This document shows, in pieces, positions 1 through 4,439 of a stretch of DNA of 6,063 bases. The stretch comes from Alphaproteobacteria bacterium (GTDB lineage: Bacteria > Pseudomonadota > Alphaproteobacteria > JABAAW01). The translations under genes were made by a program, and so were the position numbers. Each line of letters opens with the position of its first letter. The stretch's first letter is position 1. A model generated the notes under the pieces. It had not been told where the DNA came from, ran no database searches, and saw nothing but the letters and a program-made list of their open reading frames with translations. The DNA is taken from NCBI GenBank assembly GCA_014239005.1, contig JABAAA010000009.1, positions 10,413-16,475 on the forward strand, in the 5' to 3' direction.

Positions 1-34
1 GGAGGTTGCGGGCGTTGTCGGAAGAAGGGGACAT
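1..34 (-). CDS. Possible 5' end of a further gene in the minus operon (partial)
   Basis: An ATG on the minus strand (complement of CAT at 32-34) opens a frame that stays open for 11 codons to the window edge, reading MSPSSDNARNL. It lies 98 nt downstream of the TPR gene stop and on the same strand, where the next secretion gene would be expected. There is no Shine-Dalgarno sequence ahead of the ATG; the leader is C-rich. Eleven codons are too few to identify a family, so this is only a candidate start. Confidence 0.2.
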   Translation of the reverse strand, partial: MSPSSDNARNL

Positions 35-35
35 A

Positions 36-90
36 GGAGACTCTACGGGTAGGGGGGGATATGTATGGAGGGGAGAGGCGAGGAGACGAG
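36..90 (-). other. C-rich, G-poor intergenic tract after the TPR gene
   Basis: The plus strand is a purine-rich stretch with a seven-G run at 52-58, so a minus-strand transcript here would be pyrimidine-rich with C far exceeding G. The core AGGGGGGGATA (51-61) recurs exactly at 1340-1350 in the sctE-sctF spacer. C-rich, G-poor RNA of this kind is the classic character of Rho-utilisation sites; that role is inferred. I see no hairpin-plus-U-tract terminator in 1-132. Confidence 0.35.
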
Positions 91-132
91 CGCGGGCTTG
101 ATCTTGGTATTGGTTTAACGTGCTGGCGTCGT

Positions 133-654
133 CTAATGCGTAGCGTTCGGAAAGCTCAGCACTTTGCCTTTGTTGTTAGGGTTTCGGTCTTGGTTCTTGG
201 GTTGCTTCTTGGGTTGCTTCTTGTCTATTTTGCCTTGAGGTTGATCTGTGAGGCGAGGGGTTGACTGTTGTTGCAGGTAGGCGAGTCGTTCTCGACACTG
301 ATGCAGCAGGTTTTCTTGCAGGCTTGCGAAGGGAGCGTCCGACACGGATTCGAGCGTTTCTTGTGCTTCGTCGAGCGCGCGCAAGTTGAGCGCGCAGAAG
401 GCTCTACCGAGCTGCCATCGTGTTTCGGAGGGTTCGAGTGCAACGAGAAGGCGGTAGGCGTAGAGCGCGTTCCGCGTGTGCCCGACCGAGAGCTCGCCGA
501 GCGCATAGTGCCCGAGCGTGTGCCAAAGGGGAGGCTTCGGACGAGAATTCGGGTAATTTTTGGGATCGTCCTGGGGGTAATCCTGGGGGTAATCTTTGGG
601 TTTGCTCGGACTTTTGGCGTCGAGGCTGTCGGCGGTATCGGCGATGTCGGTCAT
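133..654 (-). CDS. TPR-type T3SS chaperone-like protein (SctG/YscY/SycD-like)
   Basis: A 173-residue cytoplasmic protein with no signal peptide or membrane segment. Residues about 43-110 form a TPR-like helical hairpin array: LGHYALGELSVGHTRNALYAY, then LEP at 73-75 and LGRAFCALNLRALDEA at 82-97. This is the small-residue, aromatic and terminal-Pro spacing of type III chaperones that hold needle or translocator subunits. The flanks are low complexity: an N-terminal DYPQ-type repeat (21-35) and a Lys/Gln/Pro-rich tail (144-165, KQPK repeats). The ATG begins 2 nt after the stop of the upstream gene, implying translational coupling in the needle operon. By position it could be the needle chaperone subunit SctG. 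The TPR assignment is fairly firm; the exact subfamily is not. The long basic tail is not typical of small T3SS chaperones. Confidence 0.6.
   Translation of the reverse strand: MTDIADTADSLDAKSPSKPKDYPQDYPQDDPKNYPNSRPKPPLWHTLGHYALGELSVGHTRNALYAYRLLVALEPSETRWQLGRAFCALNLRALDEAQETLESVSDAPFASLQENLLHQCRERLAYLQQQSTPRLTDQPQGKIDKKQPKKQPKNQDRNPNNKGKVLSFPNATH
196..219 (-). repeat. Perfect 12-bp tandem duplication in the TPR gene tail
   Basis: CTTGGGTTGCTT occurs twice back to back on the plus strand (196-207, 208-219). On the coding strand it makes the KQPK-KQPK stretch of the C-terminal tail. It is one of several 12-bp duplications in this window. Confidence 0.85.
570..593 (-). repeat. Perfect 12-bp tandem duplication in the TPR gene 5' end
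   Basis: CCTGGGGGTAAT occurs twice in tandem on the plus strand (570-581, 582-593), with degenerate copies beside it. It encodes the DYPQ-DYPQ-DDPK-NYPN series at residues about 21-36 of the TPR protein. Confidence 0.85.
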
Positions 655-656
655 GA

Positions 657-1058
657 TCAGGCTTTGATGAGCAGGCGTTGGTTGTCGGAGGCTTCTTGCT
701 GCAAGGCGAGCGCCTCGGTGATTTGTTGTTGCAGCGTTTGTGCGCAGGCGATCAGGGTCTTGTCGTTAAGGTGCGTGAGCGCGTTCGTCAGCGTTTGTTG
801 AGCGGTTTGCAATCGCGTGTGCATGCAGGCGGGCGAGAAGTGGGTGTCGCTGGGTGCCAAGCTTTGCAGGGTTTCTGCCAGCATCGGATCGCGCTGTCGG
901 GAGGTGGTGTGCGCACCTTCCAACGTGGAGAGGGGTTGCGCGTGGTAGTAGGCGGCAGAGCGTTTCAGAAATATATCTGCGTCGCTCTTTTCGGCCAACG
1001 TCGGCGCAGCACGCCTGCTGGGCTCTCCGAGACGAACGAGGGAGGAGAGGTCGGTCAT
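657..1058 (-). CDS. Unrecognised 133-residue protein in the needle operon
   Basis: I do not recognise the family. The product is small, soluble, and without a signal peptide or membrane helix. Residues 1-50 are mixed, with basic and Ala-rich patches (RRAAPTLAEK). From about 78 to 133 it looks helical and Gln/Leu-rich (TRLQTAQQTLTNALTHLNDK, then LQQQITEALALQQEA), suggesting a coiled-coil or helical-hairpin domain. The ATG lies 4 nt after the needle stop, and its own stop is 2 nt before the TPR gene start, so it is tightly coupled between them. Candidates from position are a needle co-chaperone, an inner-rod-like protein or an SctG-type subunit. The sequence does not decide between these. No strong Shine-Dalgarno is visible, consistent with coupled translation. 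Confidence 0.7.
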   Translation of the reverse strand: MTDLSSLVRLGEPSRRAAPTLAEKSDADIFLKRSAAYYHAQPLSTLEGAHTTSRQRDPMLAETLQSLAPSDTHFSPACMHTRLQTAQQTLTNALTHLNDKTLIACAQTLQQQITEALALQQEASDNQRLLIKA

Positions 1059-1062
1059 GCGT

Positions 1063-1290
1063 TCAGTTCATGCGTTGCAGGATGCCTTTGACCATGTCGT
1101 CGACCGACTTGACCATTTGCGATTCGAATTGCACCAGCATGTTCATTTTCATCATTTTCATTTGCATCTGAATCATGTCCTTCGGGTTCGAGGGATCCAT
1201 GTCTTTAGCAGACGCGTTGAACTCGTCGATCGCGGTGCTGGCAGATTTGCCGACCGATTCCGAGATGTTTGCCAAGTTGATACCGCTCAT
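1063..1290 (-). CDS. sctF: Type III secretion needle filament protein SctF
   Basis: This 75-residue protein polymerises into the extracellular needle through which effectors travel. The layout fits the SctF/YscF/PrgI family: a polar N-terminal helix (1-29), a Pro-containing turn MDPSNPKD (31-38) at the place of the PSDP turn in PrgI, and a C-terminal helix ending SQMVKSVDDMVKGILQRMN. From the turn to the end it aligns without gaps with my recollection of PrgI (about 43 residues each) and with the KTIKDMLSGI ending of PscF. It has no signal peptide, as expected for a T3SS-exported subunit. The start at 1290 is chosen over the in-frame ATG at 1458 because AAAGG lies 7 nt upstream and the length matches the family. 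Oddly, 12 of 75 residues are Met, seven of them between 39 and 51. Confidence 0.88.
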   Translation of the reverse strand: MSGINLANISESVGKSASTAIDEFNASAKDMDPSNPKDMIQMQMKMMKMNMLVQFESQMVKSVDDMVKGILQRMN

Positions 1291-1297
1291 CGTGTAA

Positions 1298-1302
1298 CCT
1301 TT
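1298..1302 (-). promoter_or_regulatory. Shine-Dalgarno for sctF
   Basis: AAAGG on the minus strand (CCTTT on plus), 7 nt from the ATG at 1290. It is the clearest ribosome binding site in the minus operon and decides the needle start. A strong site suits a subunit needed in many copies. Confidence 0.65.
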
Positions 1303-1335
1303 GTTTGGGTTGTTGTGGGGTTGCTGGTTCGAGTA

Positions 1336-1376
1336 GGGGAGGGGGGGATAGGGATGGGGAGGGGATGAGGATGGGG
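1336..1376. other. Six-run G-tract (G-quadruplex candidate) and C-rich leader of sctF
   Basis: The plus strand carries G runs at 1336-1339, 1341-1347, 1351-1353, 1356-1359, 1361-1364 and 1373-1376, mostly separated by loops of 1-3 nt. That comfortably meets the G3+N1-7 quadruplex pattern. The minus-strand mRNA across the same bases is C-rich and practically free of G, resembling a Rho-utilisation site. It lies in the spacer between the small helical gene and sctF. Confidence 0.6.
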
Positions 1377-1391
1377 AGGCGCGGTGCTTGT

Positions 1392-1640
1392 TTAGGACGG
1401 TTTTGAAAAATTTTCCGAAAGCTTGTCCGAAAGCTTGTCCAGATGTTGCATCGACCACACCGTTTGCACAATGTGGCGGGCGCTCTTGAAGGCTTCCTGT
1501 CCGTCGCCGTTTTCTCGTGCAGAAAGACGCTCGAGCAAGGAATCCAAATACTCGCGATCCGTGTCTTTGCCAAGACGCTCGCCGAGCTCGGTCAGTTGCG
1601 GAACGGGCGGGGTCGCGTTTCTTTGCGGGCTTCCTGGCAT
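1392..1640 (-). CDS. Small helical protein, probable needle co-chaperone (SctE/YscE-like)
   Basis: An 82-residue soluble protein, the first gene of the minus operon. After a Pro-rich start (MPGSPQRNATPPVPQ) it is predicted mostly helical: LTELGERLGKDTDREYLDSL (16-35), a short RENGDG break, then EAFKSARHIVQTVWSMQHLDKLSDKLSENF. Its size, helical hairpin form and place just before the needle gene match small SctE-type co-chaperones that keep the needle subunit monomeric with SctG. This rests on size and position; the family is too divergent for a motif match. No clear Shine-Dalgarno precedes the ATG at 1640, and the frame stays open upstream, so a non-ATG start further up is possible. The tail contains a 12-bp duplication (DKLS-DKLS). 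Confidence 0.6.
   Translation of the reverse strand: MPGSPQRNATPPVPQLTELGERLGKDTDREYLDSLLERLSARENGDGQEAFKSARHIVQTVWSMQHLDKLSDKLSENFSKPS
1415..1438 (-). repeat. Perfect 12-bp tandem duplication in the SctE-like gene
   Basis: CCGAAAGCTTGT is repeated twice on the plus strand (1415-1426, 1427-1438). It encodes DKLS-DKLS near the C-terminus of the SctE-like protein. Confidence 0.85.
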
Positions 1641-1652
1641 GATGGTTCTGCG

Positions 1653-1702
1653 AGTGTCGGGGGCTGCGTTGGGGGAAAGTGTCGGGGGCTGTGTTGGGAG
1701 AA
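1653..1702. repeat. 25-bp tandem repeat in the minus-operon leader
   Basis: Two adjacent 25-bp units (1653-1677 and 1678-1702) differ at only two positions; each starts AGTGTCGGGGGCTG on the plus strand. Since 25 is not a multiple of three, the repeat is more likely non-coding leader than an N-terminal extension of the downstream gene. As RNA from the minus strand it is C-rich (CCCCCGACACU, CCCAAC) and could be a duplicated protein- or RNA-binding site. Confidence 0.85.
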
Positions 1703-1975
1703 GGAGTTTTGACCGATTCGCTTTTTACGCGTATTATCTTAAAAATCTTCCCTCTTTATTCGGTAAAAAACAACTTTAAGTCAAGGAAAAACAAAAAAGA
1801 AAGTGCTTTTTTATGTAATTTCTTGAAAAAATGCATCTTTTTTTGTGTTAACTCCGTAATAGGTGCATTTTTTTCTTGTAAAACATCTTAAAAGAGATAA
1901 AGTTTGTGAAAATACACTGCGAACGAAAAAGAAAACGTTCCCGATGTTCCGCAATCGTTCAAGAGGGGGGAAAGC
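1703..1975. promoter_or_regulatory. A/T-rich divergent regulatory region between the two gene sets
   Basis: No gene is supported in these 273 bp; base composition changes sharply to A/T-rich. Three similar TGC-plus-T-tract elements begin at 1804, 1832 and 1864, about three helical turns apart; the second sits in an imperfect palindrome (1825-1842). Candidate plus-strand promoter boxes are TTGAAA (1823-1828) with TGTTAA (1846-1851), and TTGTAA (1876-1881) with TAAAGT (1898-1903); neither is strong. The leader holds CGTTC at 1936 and 1956, and GAACG (1921-1925) pairs with CGTTC (1936-1940). Curved A/T-rich DNA between virulence operons is a usual target of silencers such as H-NS-like proteins; that is inference. 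Confidence 0.6.
1755..1784 (-). promoter_or_regulatory. Candidate promoter of the minus-strand needle operon
   Basis: On the minus strand TTGACT (complement of 1779-1784) matches five of six -35 bases. After 18 bp comes AATAAA (complement of 1755-1760), matching four of six -10 bases. This would give a leader of about 110 nt containing the 25-bp repeats. An alternative -10, GATAAT (complement of 1733-1738), has no matching -35. Confidence 0.35.
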
Positions 1976-3244
1976 ATGGCTAGCATAGACGGCCCCGGCC
2001 GGTCACGCGGGGCTGCACCGACGAGCGACCTCGACCAAGCGCGGCAGAGCGAAGCCGCCGAGCGCAAAGGGAAACGTCCCTTCGCAGCGTTGCAGAACCG
2101 TCGCGGCTCCGTCGAAAAGGCGGCGCGCGTGCGCGAACAGCAGGCGGGCGCCAAGGGCAAGATCGACAGCGACTTCCGCGCCAAGACCGATGGAATCTTG
2201 CGCTCGATGAAAGCCAAGAAGGGCGTTGCAGAACAGACCACGACCAGACAAGCTGCCACTCCCGCTCAGCCCAAACCGCCGCATACGCCAAAACAGGCAG
2301 CGCCACAGACGCAGACACCCACCCCTCAAAAACCGCCGCGCACACTCCTACGGGCAACGCCACAAGCGACAACGCCACAGGCGGCAGCCCCACCCAAACC
2401 GCCGCGTAGCGAGGTATCAAGAAGCACGGCGACCTTGGGAAGAACAGGTCCGCTCAAACCTGATCGTTCCGATGCCTCCAAGACAAGTGCCACCATGCCG
2501 CGTCCGCAGGTGAAACCTCGTACGATCTTCGGTGCCGCCGCCCAAGCGAAGGCACAACCAACACCCGCAGCGCGGACGATCTTTACACAACAAGGACAGG
2601 CGCAGACGGGCGCAACAAAGGCAACCGCGCAAGGAAATTACGATGTGCTGACGAAGGTCGCCCCTGAAGAACAACGCGGGATTCGCTATCCGACGACGCA
2701 ACGCGGCGGGACGGCAGAAGGAACCACCGAGCGGGCTGCGCCAAGGCTGAGACAGCGACCTGTGGAGGGCGACAAGTTTTTGCAAGGCGGAGGATTCAAT
2801 CCATCGAAAACGCTCAACAATCCGCAAGCAGGCAAAACCCTGCGCGGACTCGAAGCGTCGGTTCGAACCCCCGCGCCGCCGCGCCTCAGCGTTGCAACGC
2901 GCATGGCGAACTTTTTCAAAACCCTCTTCCGAGTCGGGACGCCCGTCCCGACTCCCGCAGCCTTGTCGCAGCAGGGGAACCTCTACGCGCGTCTCACCGA
3001 AGAAAGACTCGAAGACATGCTCATCCGAAAGCCCGAGCTGAGCGCAGACAAGCAACGCAAGTTCGAACTCGCAGAGCGTGAGATCAACCGAAACCTCAGG
3101 AGCATCACGCGCAATGTCGCAGACGGCGATTTCACAAGCCAAGCCAAGACAAATATCGGCAACGCCATGCAGCGAGCCGAAGACATGTTCGTGGGCTACG
3201 AGACCCTCGAAGAAGCTCAAGGGCGACAAGGCGACGATGCCTGA
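1976..3244 (+). CDS. Putative T3SS effector rich in SH3-ligand and YxxL motifs
   Basis: A 422-residue protein of unknown family, hydrophilic, with no signal peptide or membrane helix. Residues 1-90 are polar and basic. Residues 91-215 are disordered and Ala/Pro/Thr/Gln-rich, holding SH3-ligand motifs: PQKPPR (117-122), PPKPPR (139-144) and PLKPDR (159-164) fit PxxPxR, while PQKPPR, PPKPPR and PQVKPR (177-182) fit PxxxPR. RTIF occurs twice (182, 200). YxxL tyrosines are NYDVL (Y222), LYARL (Y337) and VGYETL (Y408). Around 301-321 lies an amphipathic segment (PPRLSVATRMANFFKTLFRV), then a charged helical domain (339-415). The ATG has AGAGGGGGG 5 nt upstream. It is the first gene of the plus set, divergent from the needle operon. 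Motif content suggests an injected host-signalling adaptor; this is inference. Confidence 0.7.
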   Translation: MASIDGPGRSRGAAPTSDLDQARQSEAAERKGKRPFAALQNRRGSVEKAARVREQQAGAKGKIDSDFRAKTDGILRSMKAKKGVAEQTTTRQAATPAQPKPPHTPKQAAPQTQTPTPQKPPRTLLRATPQATTPQAAAPPKPPRSEVSRSTATLGRTGPLKPDRSDASKTSATMPRPQVKPRTIFGAAAQAKAQPTPAARTIFTQQGQAQTGATKATAQGNYDVLTKVAPEEQRGIRYPTTQRGGTAEGTTERAAPRLRQRPVEGDKFLQGGGFNPSKTLNNPQAGKTLRGLEASVRTPAPPRLSVATRMANFFKTLFRVGTPVPTPAALSQQGNLYARLTEERLEDMLIRKPELSADKQRKFELAEREINRNLRSITRNVADGDFTSQAKTNIGNAMQRAEDMFVGYETLEEAQGRQGDDA

Positions 3245-3262
3245 CGCCGAAGGCAAGCATCG
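3235..3262 (+). other. Stem-loop over the stop codon between the first two effector genes
   Basis: CGATGC (3235-3240) pairs with GCATCG (3257-3262). Inside it GCC (3246-3248) pairs with GGC (3252-3254) around a GAA loop. The stop codon (3242-3244) lies within the structure. An A8 run (3267-3274) follows, so it is not an intrinsic terminator for plus transcripts. It may be an mRNA processing or stability element. Confidence 0.4.
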
Positions 3263-3289
3263 ATAGAAAAAAAATAACGGAACTCATCC

Positions 3290-4429
3290 ATGTCCGACCT
3301 AACCACACGATCGGTCAGCCACACCGCGCGCAGCGAGACCTTGCAAGACAGCGCGAAGAGCGATGCCAAGGCGCAAGCGTTGAAAGGGCGCAACGCCACC
3401 CTCGATACGGGCATGCTCTCGCGCTTGACGGGGTTGCAAGCGAACCTATCCACTCAGGCGAGGCAAGGTTTGGGGGATCGCGCGGTGCGAATCAACGCAG
3501 AGACGCCAGGACCGCAGCGCATCGCCCAAACGCAGCACGACGGCAAGTCCGACGTTCAGGTGTTCGGCAAGGGAGGCATCGCGGCGAAGGGGGCAGAGCC
3601 CGTGTACGCCAACGCCAACGCTCACGAGGCAGAGCCGCAGTATGCCAATGCCAAGTTTGCCAAGGGCGAGGTGGAATCGGGTTATTCCGTCTTGCGACAG
3701 GAAACAGAAGGACACGCGACAGGCAGAGCGCGCTCGGACAGCGAGGTCTCGATGCTCGAAGCCAATCCCCTCTATCGTTCGGCGGACGGGACGGGTAGCA
3801 GGTCTTCAAGCAGGTCTTCAAGCATGTCTCCTTACTTGACGGCACGCGCCAGCTTGGGAGGAACTTTTCAACCGCTCTCGCAAAGGCTGGCGAGCATCGG
3901 TGATGCCCCTGCGCCGCGCTTGGAGCGACTCAAGGCTGCAGTACAGAAGCTGTTCGCGGCGGTCAAAAGTCTTGCCACGCGCGTCGCGCAGGTGAGAAGT
4001 CGTTCTGCAAACGAGCCGCCGCGCGCCTCCCGCATCATCGGCAGCGAAGTTGCGCGCAATCCCGCCTTGGCGCGACGTGCCTTGCCGCCGACACCCTATC
4101 AGACCCCGCGCACGGGGGCTGTCTCTTCGGGATACGAGAGCGGAGAAGTAAGACAGCGCGTCCCTTCGCAAAGCACCGTTTTTGAAAATCTTTCGATGAC
4201 CGAACGATACGAGGAGCGCCTGCGGACGGACATGAAAAGCTTGAGCGCCGCGGACAAATCCACCGTGCGCCGCTTGGCGGGCGAGATCGACCGCGCCGTC
4301 CGCACTGCCGAGACCCTTGATATCGAGCTCACCGACGCACAAGAGTTGCAAATCGCACAGCACCGCCACGACATCGCGCTCGTTTTGGAGAACCACGCAA
4401 GACGAGGCGGTGGAGGCGAAGAGACCTAG
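3290..4429 (+). CDS. Putative EPIYA-like tyrosine-phosphorylated T3SS effector
   Basis: A 379-residue protein I cannot assign to a named family. The N-terminus (1-60) is Ser/Thr/Gln-rich without a hydrophobic signal, as in T3SS substrates. Residues 103-135 hold EPVYANA (Y106), EPQYANA (Y118) and SGYSVL (Y132). The first two match EPIYA-type host-kinase sites and the pY-x-N Grb2 rule; the third fits SxYxxL. Further tyrosines are NPLY (162), SPYL (182), TPYQTP (270) and SGYES (282). RALPPTP (263-269) is a class I SH3 ligand, directly joined to YQTP. An amphipathic helix (208-230, APRLERLKAAVQKLFAAVKS) and a helical C-terminus (298-370) resemble the preceding protein. Its start lies 45 nt after that gene; the Shine-Dalgarno (CGGAA) is weak but follows an A-tract. 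The tail ends in four Gly. Confidence 0.75.
   Translation: MSDLTTRSVSHTARSETLQDSAKSDAKAQALKGRNATLDTGMLSRLTGLQANLSTQARQGLGDRAVRINAETPGPQRIAQTQHDGKSDVQVFGKGGIAAKGAEPVYANANAHEAEPQYANAKFAKGEVESGYSVLRQETEGHATGRARSDSEVSMLEANPLYRSADGTGSRSSSRSSSMSPYLTARASLGGTFQPLSQRLASIGDAPAPRLERLKAAVQKLFAAVKSLATRVAQVRSRSANEPPRASRIIGSEVARNPALARRALPPTPYQTPRTGAVSSGYESGEVRQRVPSQSTVFENLSMTERYEERLRTDMKSLSAADKSTVRRLAGEIDRAVRTAETLDIELTDAQELQIAQHRHDIALVLENHARRGGGGEET
3596..3694 (+). other. Tyrosine motif cluster (EPVYA, EPQYA, SGYSVL)
   Basis: This segment encodes residues 103-135 of the second effector-like protein, with Y106, Y118 and Y132 spaced 12 and 14 residues apart. Acidic residues precede each tyrosine (E103, E113/E115, E127/E129), as preferred by Src- and Abl-type kinases. 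EPIYA-family effectors known from CagA, Tir-like and Bartonella Bep proteins use the same motif form. Phosphorylation here is inferred. Confidence 0.6.
3797..3820 (+). repeat. Perfect 12-bp tandem duplication (SRSS repeat)
   Basis: AGCAGGTCTTCA occurs twice (3797-3808, 3809-3820), followed by a diverged third copy (AGCATGTCTCCT). It encodes the Ser/Arg stretch SRSS-SRSS-SMSP at residues 170-181 of the EPIYA-like protein. Confidence 0.85.
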
Positions 4430-4439
4430 GAGACAGACG

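Noticed and set aside
61..264. Plus-strand frame with an apparent membrane helix (VLGLLLGLLLVYFALRL)
   Set aside because: It is the antisense of the KQPK repeats in the TPR gene tail; Leu-rich runs arise as the complement of Lys/Gln codons. No operon context on this strand.
268..801. Plus-strand frame with hydrophobic VIFGIVLGVILGVIFG
   Set aside because: Antisense to the DYPQ repeats of the TPR gene, and it crosses the tight junction of two real minus genes.
1063..1458. N-terminally extended needle protein of 131 residues
   Set aside because: The extension overlaps the SctE-like gene in another frame and reads through the C-rich spacer; the start at 1290 has a good Shine-Dalgarno and the family length.
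1679..1891. 70-residue plus-strand frame in the A/T-rich region
   Set aside because: Lys/Phe/Asn-rich translation of A and T tracts, no Shine-Dalgarno, and located in the divergent promoter region.
2417..3256. 279-residue minus-strand open frame
   Set aside because: Fully antisense to the first effector-like gene, in GC-rich DNA where antisense frames stay open by chance; no ribosome site or family likeness.
4317..4439. Earlier in-frame start for the third plus gene
   Set aside because: It would overlap the previous gene by more than 100 bp; the ATG at 4440 has a well-spaced TAGGAG and its N-terminus matches the following gene.
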